Source: Fidelibacterota bacterium
GTDB taxonomy: Bacteria > Fidelibacterota > Marinisomatia > Marinisomatales > TCS55
Assembly (NCBI GenBank): GCA_014239435.1
Contig: JAAZYX010000033.1
Coordinates: 1 to 64,000, forward strand
DNA length: 64,000 nt
Direction: 5' to 3'
The translations under genes were made by a program, and so were the position numbers. Position 1 is the stretch's first letter; each line of letters opens with the position of its first letter. Positions 17,889 through 24,969 of this stretch are shown here, one piece after another. Under the pieces are notes generated by a model that saw only the letters and a list, made by a program, of their open reading frames with translations, was not told where the DNA came from and did no database searches.

Positions 17889-18913
17889 GGCCTGTCCGCT
17901 GTTTTCAACGCGCTTTCTACTACCGATTCTGTGGAAATTCCCGTCATGCATATCTGTTCTTTCCGGTAACACGGACGCTTGCCATTTTGGGAACACGGAC
18001 GGCACCAGAGATTATCGAGCGCAAGCAGATTTGATTCGGCGAGTTGAATTCCACCTCCGGTTTCCACGGATGTCGGCCCCATAATCATGGTAACTGGAAT
18101 TCCGAGCGCTTCTGCCGCATGCATGAGTCCCGTATCGGATCCGATGGAAAATTGTGACAGCGACAATACAGAAAGCGATTCCCGTAATGTCAGTTTTCCG
18201 TGGAGGTCTGTGCAGTCTGGATTCGCATCAGCAATTTCCGCGCAAATCGAATCACCCTTTCCGCCCAAAATAACGGCTTTCATTCCCCGTTTTTCTGACA
18301 GCGATTTCGCCGCTTCCGCAAACCGTTTTGAATCCCAGGATTTCTGCTTCCAGGCTGCGGACGGAATAAGGGTAAAAAACGGTTCCGTAATATTTTGCTC
18401 GGTGCACATTTCTTTCGCTGCGGATTTTTCCTCATCCGTAACATGTAATTCGGAAAGAGGAATGTCATGATCTTTTGGCAAAAGCGCTTGAAGCGGTTGA
18501 TGATACAGTCCCCGCTGAGAGAAACCGTCTTCAAAATGATTCAGGTGAAACGTGAACAGTTTGAATCGTTTCCAACGCGGTTTTCGGAGTACGGCTGTTT
18601 GGATGCCGTACAACTTGGATCGAATCAATTTTGACCGAAGCGAATTATGAAGATCTACAACTACATCATAGTTTTCTGTCCGCAGATTCCTTGCAAAATC
18701 CGCCACCTCTTTTCTGCCGGCATCCGCGCGTAAACATATCAGCCGATCGATGGATGGATGGAACAGAAGCAGATCTTGAAATCGGTCGAGTGTTAAAAAA
18801 TCTATCCGCGCATTCGGAAAGGCGGATGTGAGGCTTTTGAGTGGAGAAGTAGCCAAAACAATGTCTCCGATGGAACTGAACCGGATGACCAGAATGGCCT
18901 TCGGATTTCGCAT
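17885..18913 (-). CDS. glycosyltransferase family 9, LPS heptosyltransferase
   Basis: GT9 enzymes add heptose residues to the LPS core from ADP-heptose. The 342-residue protein has the N-terminal ILVIRFSSIGDIVLATSPLKSL typical of WaaC/WaaF/RfaF, then VDLHNSLRSKLI. The donor-binding C domain reads IPSAAWKQKSWDSKRFAE, IGSDTGLMHAAEALGIPVTMIMGPTS and CYRKEQICMTGIS. Whether it transfers heptose I or II cannot be judged. It ends in an ATGA overlap with waaA and starts 2 bp after the polyprenyl synthase. Confidence 0.9.
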   Translation of the reverse strand: MRNPKAILVIRFSSIGDIVLATSPLKSLTSAFPNARIDFLTLDRFQDLLLFHPSIDRLICLRADAGRKEVADFARNLRTENYDVVVDLHNSLRSKLIRSKLYGIQTAVLRKPRWKRFKLFTFHLNHFEDGFSQRGLYHQPLQALLPKDHDIPLSELHVTDEEKSAAKEMCTEQNITEPFFTLIPSAAWKQKSWDSKRFAEAAKSLSEKRGMKAVILGGKGDSICAEIADANPDCTDLHGKLTLRESLSVLSLSQFSIGSDTGLMHAAEALGIPVTMIMGPTSVETGGGIQLAESNLLALDNLWCRPCSQNGKRPCYRKEQICMTGISTESVVESALKTADRP

Positions 18914-18914
18914 G

Positions 18915-19904
18915 TTAACTGACGCGCTGGCTGTTAAAAGCGATCAAATCGGTCATGGATTTTTTGTAAGGCGAATCGGGATATTCACGGATCGCGTCCA
19001 ATGCCTGATTACTGTAGTCATCCATTTTCTGTCGTGCATACGCCAGTCCTCCGGAAGCATCCACGATGTCTCGTAATCGTCCGATATTTTTCCGCGTTTT
19101 CTTGGATCCGTTCAGCAGTTTTTTTACTTCCTTCGCTTCCGGTTTTGAGAGCGAATTGTAGGAATGTATCACGGGCAAGGTCATCAGGTTTCGTTTTACA
19201 TCGGCGCCCATATTTTTTCCGGTGTCTTCTTCCCTTCCAAACAAATCAAACAGATCATCCCGAATCTGGAATGCCATCCCGAGTTTGGCGCCGTATGTTC
19301 GCATTGCATCGCGATCGGCATCTTTTTCCGAAACGGTTATGGCGCCGAGTTCACAGCTCGTGGATATGAGCGACGCCGTCTTTTGGAAAATCATATTATA
19401 ATAATCTTCTTCAGAAATCGTTCGGGACACTGTTTTTTCAATTTGCAAAATTTCGCCGGCGCTCATCTTTTCCGCTGTCTGAGAAATCAGGCTCAGCGCT
19501 TCGAAATTTTTGATACCCACAATATTTATCAGTGCTTTGCTGAACAGAAAATCACCCATGAGCACTGCCACTTTGTTTTTCCACGCGCGGTTAATGGATG
19601 GAAATCCCCGCCGTTTATCTGCGTCGTCCACCACATCATCATGCACGAGCGTCGCCACGTGTAAAAGCTCAATCATTACGGCGGCACGATAACTGTTCAG
19701 CGTCGGTTTACCGCAAACGCGAGATGCAAGAATGGTGAGAATCGGTCGAATGTGCTTCCCCTTATGCCGATAAATATATTTGCCAATCGTATTGACGAGG
19801 CGGACTTCGGAGCTTAGCGCATCCCGAAATTCCTGCTCGAACATCTTAATATCTTCCAATATCGGGGCGGTGATTATTTTGAGTTCTTTTAAATCTTTTC
19901 GCAC
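18915..19904 (-). CDS. trans-polyprenyl diphosphate synthase (IspB-like)
   Basis: A class I isoprenyl chain-elongating synthase that condenses IPP units, typically making the side chain of a respiratory quinone. The first Asp-rich motif is DDVVDDADKRRG and the second is IRDDLFD. The family lysine/arginine region is KYIYRHKGKHIRP and the CSGEI-type segment appears as AGEILQIE. The start is a GTG at 19904. The 329-residue length fits octaprenyl or heptaprenyl synthases; chain length is not readable by eye. Confidence 0.92.
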   Translation of the reverse strand: MRKDLKELKIITAPILEDIKMFEQEFRDALSSEVRLVNTIGKYIYRHKGKHIRPILTILASRVCGKPTLNSYRAAVMIELLHVATLVHDDVVDDADKRRGFPSINRAWKNKVAVLMGDFLFSKALINIVGIKNFEALSLISQTAEKMSAGEILQIEKTVSRTISEEDYYNMIFQKTASLISTSCELGAITVSEKDADRDAMRTYGAKLGMAFQIRDDLFDLFGREEDTGKNMGADVKRNLMTLPVIHSYNSLSKPEAKEVKKLLNGSKKTRKNIGRLRDIVDASGGLAYARQKMDDYSNQALDAIREYPDSPYKKSMTDLIAFNSQRVS

Positions 19905-19938
19905 GATAAAATTTACCTCATCTCGGGTGGGCTGCCAA

Positions 19939-20664
19939 TCATTTCCCCTTCGTTACAAACCACGCCACGCCGATGCTAATCTCATACAAAACAACGAGCG
20001 GAAGTGTCATCATAAAAAGGCTCACGGGATCCGGCGGTGTCACGAATGCGGAAATAATCATAATAATTACAATCGCGTGCCGGCGGTAATGGCGCATAAA
20101 TGCCGGCGTCGCGAGGCCGATCTTTGCCAGAAAAAACACAAGCACCGGAAGTTCAAACACTAATCCGCAGCCGATCATAAGCCACGTAATGAAGCTGAAA
20201 TAGTAATTGATGGAAAACTGGTTTTGGATATCCGAAACGCCCATTGTTGCGAAAAATGACAGCGAAACAGGAATCAGAATTTTGTAGGCGAATACAATAC
20301 CAACTAAGAAACTGAGGTAGGTAAACAAGATCAGCGGAAACGCAACGTGCCGTTCTTTGCCTTTCAGTGCAGGCGAAATAAATTTCCAAAACTGATGGGT
20401 AATGACCGGAAGCCCCAGCACAATTCCGCCGATAAACGCGATGCTCCATTTAATCAAAAACATACCCTGCACTTTGAGCACCTGCAGTTCCCACGGCGCA
20501 TCCATGGATTTTATCGGCTGAATTAAAATATCCAGAACTGGATCAATAAAGGTAAAGGTAATTGCGCCGCCGGCGATGATGCCCGCAAGCGATTTTACAA
20601 TCCGCCATCTCAATTCCTCGAGATGATCGAGAAAATGCATATTTTTTTCTTTTTCTTCGGTCAT
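19939..20664 (-). CDS. tatC: Sec-independent protein translocase TatC
   Basis: TatC is the six-helix receptor of the twin-arginine export pathway. The protein begins MTEEKEKNMHFLDHLEELRWRI, whose HLEELR is the family hallmark. It continues with multiple hydrophobic helices and the FELPVLVFFLAKIGL segment near helix 4. The ATG at 20664 (241 aa) directly follows the meaB stop; an earlier in-frame start adds 12 unlikely residues. TatA is not in the window. Confidence 0.96.
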   Translation of the reverse strand: MTEEKEKNMHFLDHLEELRWRIVKSLAGIIAGGAITFTFIDPVLDILIQPIKSMDAPWELQVLKVQGMFLIKWSIAFIGGIVLGLPVITHQFWKFISPALKGKERHVAFPLILFTYLSFLVGIVFAYKILIPVSLSFFATMGVSDIQNQFSINYYFSFITWLMIGCGLVFELPVLVFFLAKIGLATPAFMRHYRRHAIVIIMIISAFVTPPDPVSLFMMTLPLVVLYEISIGVAWFVTKGK

Positions 20665-20665
20665 T

Positions 20666-21598
20666 TCAGGATGTACCGAGCAATTCGCGCGATGCTTCAA
20701 ACGGGGACATTTCTATGGATTCGAGCGATTTGGTACGCCGATCCAAATCCGTCATTTTGGAAGATGTCCAAAATCCTTTCAACAGTTCTTCGTGGACCAG
20801 CGCACGCACACGCTCGCGGTACCGCTCAAGGCGTTTTTCATCCAATCTCCCGCTCGCTTCCAAATCCGAAAGTGTCGTATGAATCATCTTATACAATTCC
20901 GCGATTCCCGTTCCGTCATTTGCTTGTGTGTTCATGACCGGAGGTTCGGGAGTATTTAAACGCGTGGAATGCATCATGCCGCTGAGCAGATGCGCCAATC
21001 GCTTTGCGCCCTGCCGATCGGATTTATTGATAATGAACATATCAGCAATTTCGATAAGTCCCGCCTTCATCATTTGAATTTCGTCTCCGGATTCCGGAAC
21101 GAGCACCACGCAGGTAAGATCCACGGCTTTGGCTACATCGTATTCGCCCTGCCCCACGCCGACCGTTTCATATATAATAATATCTTTTCCGCTTGCCGCA
21201 AGCACATCGCCGACATCCTGCGCTTTTCTGGCCATGCCGCCAAGTTCGCCGTGCGATCCCATACTGCGGATAAATACATTGTCGTTCCAGGCATAAGCAT
21301 TCATGCGGATTCTATCGCCCAGCAGCGCACCGCCCGAAAACGGACTCGTGGGATCAATGGCAACGACGCCGACGGATTTTCCATCTTCGGTGAAATGACG
21401 AATCAGCTGATCGGTAAGTGTACTCTTTCCCGCGCCGGGCGGACCGGTAATGCCAATCCTAATCGCATTTTTCGCATGCGCGTGAATTTCAGGAAAAAAT
21501 CCCTCGGGAAGCGTGAGGCCGTTTTCAATATTGGATATGGATTTGGACAGAATCCGGTGATCGTTGGAACGGATTCCCTCCAGCAATGTGTCCGCCAT
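20666..21598 (-). CDS. meaB: MeaB/ArgK-type G3E GTPase
   Basis: MeaB-type GTPases protect and gate cofactor loading of adenosylcobalamin-dependent methylmalonyl-CoA mutase. The P-loop is GITGPPGAGKSTL. Further marks are VVAIDPTSPFSGGALLGDRIRM, the signature DVIIYETVGVGQ-type segment (IIIYETVGVGQGE), VLVPESGDEIQMMKAGLIEIAD and NKSDRQGA. The 310-residue length is normal. No mutase gene lies in this window, so its partner is inferred. It follows the Crp-family gene by 26 bp and precedes tatC. Confidence 0.92.
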   Translation of the reverse strand: MADTLLEGIRSNDHRILSKSISNIENGLTLPEGFFPEIHAHAKNAIRIGITGPPGAGKSTLTDQLIRHFTEDGKSVGVVAIDPTSPFSGGALLGDRIRMNAYAWNDNVFIRSMGSHGELGGMARKAQDVGDVLAASGKDIIIYETVGVGQGEYDVAKAVDLTCVVLVPESGDEIQMMKAGLIEIADMFIINKSDRQGAKRLAHLLSGMMHSTRLNTPEPPVMNTQANDGTGIAELYKMIHTTLSDLEASGRLDEKRLERYRERVRALVHEELLKGFWTSSKMTDLDRRTKSLESIEMSPFEASRELLGTS

Positions 21599-21624
21599 GG
21601 GGATGAATGCAGGTGCGTTAGGTT

Positions 21625-22305
21625 TTAGGAAAAATGCTTCTGGAAGAAGTCAAAATTGTAAATGGTCAGCGTTTTTGCTTTGCGGGCCATGTAACCGTTT
21701 CCTTCCAAAACTGAGAGTGTGCGCGATACCGTTTCGCGGGAGGTTCCCGCCATGTTGGCAATATCCTGCTGATAGGGAAAATTCTTAATGGTTACGTTTC
21801 CCTGTTTGATGGTGCCGAGTTCTTCCGCAAGCCGTACCAGCACCATGCCGATTCGCTTGTCCGCGTCTGCAAGCGACAAACTTTCAATTTGCTGATCACT
21901 TTTGCGCAACCGCCTCGCAAGCTCTTCCAAAAAGCTGATGGCTATCTTTGGAAATGTTTCCATAATTTCCAGGAAATCGGCGCGTGTAAGTGTCAGCACT
22001 TCAGATTCATCAATGCTCACAATATTCGCTGAACGGCCTTCACCGTCGAGAAGCGACATTTCGCCGAAGAAATCGCCTTCACCCAGAATTGCCAATATCA
22101 CTTCCCTGCCGTCATCGCTGAGGCGTGTGACTTTGACACTCCCGGAGGTCATGACGAAAAAGGTCTCGCCGGCGGCATCCTCGAGGAGGATCATCTGTCC
22201 CTTGTCGTAGGAACGGGAAACCATTTTTTCGGCAATCTTCTTCAGCGTTTCGTCACTGAGATCGGAAAAGATGGGCACAGATTGGAGAAATTCCACTTTG
22301 CTCAT
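21625..22305 (-). CDS. Crp/Fnr-family transcriptional regulator
   Basis: The N-terminal half is a cyclic-nucleotide-binding-like barrel (SVPIFSDLSDETL, GDFFGEMSLLDGEGRSANIV, a good phosphate-binding cassette match). The C-terminal half is a winged helix-turn-helix (QQDIANMAGTSRETVSRTLSVLEGNGYM). There are no N-terminal cysteines of the Fnr type, so iron-sulfur oxygen sensing is unlikely; cAMP or another ligand is possible. It is the first gene of the long leftward run, so it may be under its own control. The 78-bp upstream spacer has a TTGAAA box but no convincing -10 at proper distance from the ATG. Confidence 0.9.
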   Translation of the reverse strand: MSKVEFLQSVPIFSDLSDETLKKIAEKMVSRSYDKGQMILLEDAAGETFFVMTSGSVKVTRLSDDGREVILAILGEGDFFGEMSLLDGEGRSANIVSIDESEVLTLTRADFLEIMETFPKIAISFLEELARRLRKSDQQIESLSLADADKRIGMVLVRLAEELGTIKQGNVTIKNFPYQQDIANMAGTSRETVSRTLSVLEGNGYMARKAKTLTIYNFDFFQKHFS

Positions 22306-22383
22306 ACCCTAAAATAATATGTTTAGGGACTTTTTCAAATTGTATTAAAGTGACATTTGAATCCGGAAAGAAGGCCTGATGGC

Positions 22384-23337
22384 CTAATCATCCAGCGGAC
22401 TTTTAACCGCCAACGGTCCTTTTTGCATTACGTGAGTATAAATCATGGTAGTCCGGACATCTTTATGTCCAAGCAATTCCTGAACGGTTCGAATATCATA
22501 TCCATTCTCAAGAAGGTGCGTTGCAAATGAATGGCGTAAAGTGTGGCAGCTGGCATTTTTTCTGATTCCTGATAAATTCACCGCTTTTTTCAATGCGCGG
22601 GATACACTTGATTCATGAATATGCCAGCGCATGAGTGCACCAGTTTGCGGGTGCTTGGACATTTTTTCTGAAGGAAACACAAATTGCCATTTTAAATCTT
22701 TTGCCGCATTGGTGTATTTTTTCTGAAGTGCCTTCGGGAGTGGTACATTTCCAAAACCATTTATGATATCCTGTTCGTGGATAATTGACACTTTCTTTAT
22801 TTGGTCTTCCATCAGCGCTATCAAAGAAGCCGGAAATAAAGAAACGCGGTCCTTATCGCCTTTCCCGCTTCGGATAATGATCATTTTTTGAGAAAAATCA
22901 ATATCCTGAATTCGAATATCCAGACATTCCGCTAACCTCAATCCTGAACCGTACAGAAGATTACATATTAAACTGTGCATTCCTGATATTTTTGACAACA
23001 CCGTCTGCACTTCTTCCTGAGAAAATACAACCGGAATTTTGCGGGACCTTTTAGCAATAACAAAATCTTTTGATTTCCCGATATCTTTTTTCAAAATATT
23101 TAGATACAGAAAAAGTATGGCATTACGGGCCAGATTCTGAGTGGCAGCAGCCACATTCTTTTTGACCGCCAAATGCGTGAGAAATAGATTGATTTCTTTC
23201 GACCCCATTTCATTCGGATGTTTAAAATTGAAGTGTTTCACGAATCTTTTAATCCAATCCACATAGGTTTTTTCTGTACGATAACTGTAATTCCGAATCC
23301 GTACTTCATCGCGAACTTGATCCAGCAATTTACTCAT
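22384..23337 (-). CDS. intI: integron integrase IntI
   Basis: A tyrosine recombinase that inserts and excises cassettes at attI and attC. The 317-residue product has the IntI layout: N-terminal SAM-like domain (RNYSYRTEKTYVDWIKRF, HLAVKKNVAAATQNLA), then a catalytic domain with R134 (LLYGSGLRLAECL), K159 (SGKGDKDR), H265 and R268 (CHTLRHSFATHLLE), H291 and nucleophile Y300 (TTMIYTH). The IntI-specific insertion before the second Arg box is present at about 200-240 (LPKALQKKYTNAAKDLKWQF, HPQTGALMRWHIHES). A good ribosome site (AAAGGA, about 5 bp before the ATG) is seen. It is transcribed away from the cassettes, as is usual. Confidence 0.95.
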   Translation of the reverse strand: MSKLLDQVRDEVRIRNYSYRTEKTYVDWIKRFVKHFNFKHPNEMGSKEINLFLTHLAVKKNVAAATQNLARNAILFLYLNILKKDIGKSKDFVIAKRSRKIPVVFSQEEVQTVLSKISGMHSLICNLLYGSGLRLAECLDIRIQDIDFSQKMIIIRSGKGDKDRVSLFPASLIALMEDQIKKVSIIHEQDIINGFGNVPLPKALQKKYTNAAKDLKWQFVFPSEKMSKHPQTGALMRWHIHESSVSRALKKAVNLSGIRKNASCHTLRHSFATHLLENGYDIRTVQELLGHKDVRTTMIYTHVMQKGPLAVKSPLDD

Positions 23338-23446
23338 AGTTTTCCTTTGATATTAAAACCGTTGGCATGTACACTCTTTTGAGGAATTCAATGTATAAGA
23401 AATTAAAACGTAGGACGCACAATAACACTCCCATAGGAGCGCTATG
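23338..23446 (+). other. attI-like integron insertion region
   Basis: This is the 109-bp spacer between intI and the first cassette. Recombination would fall after G23446 in GTTACGT, the position of a GTTRRRY-type core. Just before it TAACA and CTCC pair with GGAG and TGTTA (about 23422-23449), a short fold around CATA. The boundary is set by comparison with the GTT core of the attC at 24041. It is inferred from position and the intact cassette to its right. The exact attI extent is uncertain because attI sequences differ between integron classes. Confidence 0.65.
23347..23375 (+). promoter_or_regulatory. candidate cassette promoter Pc
   Basis: On the forward strand TTGATA (5 of 6 to the sigma70 -35) is followed after exactly 17 bp by TACACT (4 of 6 to -10). 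Transcription would start near 23382, cross the attI region and read the acetyltransferase cassette. Integrons normally carry Pc in intI or attI, so the place fits. The assignment rests on consensus matching only. Confidence 0.45.
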
Positions 23447-23491
23447 TTACGTTTCCGTCACATAGTATGGGTTAGATTTAATAAAATAGAA

Positions 23492-23929
23492 ATGAATATT
23501 GAGTACAGAGTAAATCAAACAATATCTCTAGGTCAATTTGTAGATATCTTACGCAATTCTACACTTGGCAAACGCCGGCCAGTAGATGACAATGAATGTA
23601 TGAAGGGTATGATTGAAAATAGCAATTTAATCGTTACTGCATGGGTAGGCGAAGGCCTGATCGGCATTGCGCGGTCAGTTACTGATTTTCATTATGCTTG
23701 CTATCTCTCTGATCTTGCAGTTCACAACAAATATCAAAAAATGGGTATCGGTAAAAAACTACAGTCTTTAACAAAAGATCAATTGGGACCAAAGTGTAAG
23801 CTAATTCTAATTTCAGCACCTGATGCCAATTCATATTACAAACATATTGGCTTTACGAATAATCAACGATGCTGGGTTTTAAATCCTGATCAGTCTATCG
23901 CCCCACTGCCAGAGTCCCCCGCAATCTAA
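23492..23929 (+). CDS. GNAT-family N-acetyltransferase (integron cassette gene)
   Basis: An acetyl-CoA-dependent transferase of the GNAT fold, 145 aa. Motif A is LSDLAVHNKYQKMGIGKKLQ, with the Q-x-x-G-x-G pyrophosphate loop, and motif B is NSYYKHIGF. The substrate is unknown; cassette GNATs act on antibiotics, amines or other small molecules. I start it at ATG 23492 (MNIEYRVNQTISL). An ATG at 23444 would straddle the attI/cassette junction and add unconserved residues. The TAA stop overlaps the R'' box of the attC site, a usual cassette economy. Confidence 0.88.
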   Translation: MNIEYRVNQTISLGQFVDILRNSTLGKRRPVDDNECMKGMIENSNLIVTAWVGEGLIGIARSVTDFHYACYLSDLAVHNKYQKMGIGKKLQSLTKDQLGPKCKLILISAPDANSYYKHIGFTNNQRCWVLNPDQSIAPLPESPAI

Positions 23930-24047
23930 CAAAACGCTGCAACGGACAGGCAATTATCGCATGGGTGTTCGCAAAAGTCCCCTTGATGCGTTACAATACA
24001 CTCGGTTAGGTCAGCCATTGACCTGCCGCTGAGCTTAAGCGTTAAAA
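23924..24047 (+). other. attC recombination site of the first cassette
   Basis: The site opens with ATCTAAC (RYYYAAC, 23924-23930) and closes with the core GTTAAAA at 24041-24047, cut after G24041. Between them the outer arms pair imperfectly: AACGCTGCAACGGACAGG near the left end against CCTGCCGCTGAGCTTAAGCG near the right, with unpaired bases as in real attC sites. A perfect internal hairpin AGGTCA/TGACCT lies at 24008-24024. The size of about 124 bp is within the known attC range. The cassette it defines is 23447-24041. Confidence 0.85.
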
Positions 24048-24065
24048 AGCCAAATAAATAAATCC

Positions 24066-24101
24066 TTGTAAATAACACGATATCCGTGCTATTATAACAT
24101 C
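24066..24101 (+). promoter_or_regulatory. higBA promoter and likely operator
   Basis: TTGTAA at 24066-24071 and TATTAT at 24090-24095 are spaced by 18 bp and form a fair sigma70 promoter. Inverted half-sites CACGAT and ATCGTG flank and overlap the -10 box, the sort of symmetric operator that HigA-type antitoxins bind. The predicted transcription start (about 24102) coincides with the GTG of higB, so the message could be leaderless. All of this is inferred from sequence. Confidence 0.5.
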
Positions 24102-24395
24102 GTGATACGATCTTTTTTTGATCATGCAACTGAAGATATTTACAATGGCATCAATTCAAAACATTCTCGAAAGACTTGCCCTATTCATCTTCGATCGACT
24201 GCAATTAGAAAACTCGATCAATTGGATTCCGTAGTTCATTTGTCAGAGTTGCGTATTCCGCCGGGGAATCAATTAGAACCGCTGTCGGGAAACAGAAAAG
24301 GTCAACATAGTATTCGTATCAATAAACAACACAGGATTTGTTTTCTATGGACGGAAACAGGTCCACAGAATGTAGAAATAGTGGATTACCACTAA
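24102..24395 (+). CDS. higB: HigB-like toxin, RelE superfamily
   Basis: A ribosome-dependent mRNA endonuclease toxin of 97 aa. It follows the HigB/plasmid-maintenance killer pattern: MIRSFFDHATEDIYNG, RSTAIRKLDQLDSVVHLSELRIPPGN, and the C-terminal GQHSIRINKQHRICFLW...VEIVDYH. The start is GTG, giving the conserved MIRSF N-terminus. The antitoxin gene follows after 11 bp. It lies immediately right of the attC, so it would be in the second cassette position. TA pairs are common in chromosomal integrons, where they stabilise the array. Confidence 0.93.
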   Translation: MIRSFFDHATEDIYNGINSKHSRKTCPIHLRSTAIRKLDQLDSVVHLSELRIPPGNQLEPLSGNRKGQHSIRINKQHRICFLWTETGPQNVEIVDYH

Positions 24396-24406
24396 AGGAG
24401 TAACGC

Positions 24407-24706
24407 ATGGTCAGAATACCGACAAACAGAACACCAACCCATCCAGGGGAAATGCTGCTGGAGGAATTTCTAAAACCAATGGGAATTACTCAGAAACAGC
24501 TCTCAGTTGCAGTACACGTACCCTTTCAAAGGATCAATGAACTTGTCAATGCTAAGAGAGGCATCACTCCAAGTACGGCGCTGAGACTTTCAGTATTTTT
24601 TGGCAATACTGCCGATTTCTGGATGAACCTTCAGCAGCGCTGTGACTTGTATTGGGCAAAGGTGAAAGAGTCAGGAGAATTGAAAAAAATAAAAAGCATT
24701 ACTTGA
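24407..24706 (+). CDS. higA: HigA-like antitoxin, XRE family
   Basis: A 99-residue DNA-binding antitoxin. The sequence shows the typical RTPTHPGEMLLEEFLKPMGITQ opening and a helix-turn-helix (QKQLSVAVHVPFQRINELVNAKRGI), followed by LRLSVFFGNTADFWMNLQQR, all diagnostic of HigA (VapI-like). An ideal ribosome site AAGGAG lies 6 bp before the ATG, which should give more antitoxin than toxin. It neutralises HigB and is expected to repress the promoter at 24066-24101. Confidence 0.95.
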   Translation: MVRIPTNRTPTHPGEMLLEEFLKPMGITQKQLSVAVHVPFQRINELVNAKRGITPSTALRLSVFFGNTADFWMNLQQRCDLYWAKVKESGELKKIKSIT

Positions 24707-24740
24707 TAAGTTTGAATTTGTCTCACCCCCACTCCACCTA

Positions 24741-24768
24741 CCGCCGAGGCGGGACAGGCGGACGGATG
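24741..24768. repeat. GC-rich REP-like hairpin
   Basis: CCGCCGAGGCGG at 24741-24752 is a perfect 5-bp stem with a 2-nt loop, and is followed by a GGCGG/GGACGG near-repeat. It stands out sharply from the AT-rich surroundings. It could be an extragenic palindromic repeat or part of a terminator for higBA, although no T run follows. Confidence 0.4.
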
Positions 24769-24777
24769 AGAAATAGG

Positions 24778-24820
24778 AATTATCAATGATGAATGCATTA
24801 ATAATTCACGATTGATAATT
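24778..24820. repeat. 43-bp stem-loop with 10-bp perfect arms
   Basis: AATTATCAAT at 24778-24787 and ATTGATAATT at 24811-24820 are perfect inverted repeats. Inside, TGAAT pairs with ATTCA after a 2-nt mismatch on each side. The structure is AT-rich. It could be a transcription terminator for higBA, a protein-binding site, or the remnant of a small mobile element. Confidence 0.45.
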
Positions 24821-24969
24821 AAAATAATTCGGGAAGATTCTTCGTTAGATAAAAAAATTATTTGGGTTACGGTGCTTCATCATTCATCCAGCCCTTTTCG
24901 GAATGTTCTCAGAATAATTATTGATTTTTCCGTTCACTTATCAGTATAAACCATTCCCAAATTCCCCGA

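Larger units (their letters stand above)
24707..24969. other. gene-free spacer after the integron, with two hairpins
   Basis: A 263-bp spacer between higA and the ATP-grasp gene. It has no ORF of note and no recognisable attC for the higBA segment. It contains a GC-rich hairpin (CCGCC-GA-GGCGG, 24741-24752) followed by GACAGGCGGACGG. It also holds a longer AT-rich stem-loop at 24778-24820. The remainder (24821-24969) is AT-rich and must hold any promoter for the ATP-grasp gene, though I see no clear one. Confidence 0.6.

Noticed and set aside
20969-21628. 219-residue open frame on the forward strand opposite meaB
   Set aside because: It lies wholly inside a confidently identified GTPase gene, has low-complexity composition and no family features; it is a shadow frame.
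21625-22305. Fnr-type oxygen sensor
   Set aside because: The protein lacks the N-terminal cysteine cluster needed for a 4Fe-4S centre; Crp-like is the safer call.
22372-22385. AGGCC-TGAT-GGCCT hairpin at the intI stop as a terminator
   Set aside because: Five-base stem without a T run; too weak to call.
24844-24850. GTTAGAT as the core of a second attC
   Set aside because: It matches GTTRRRY, but no RYYYAAC partner and no pairing arms exist between higA and this point.
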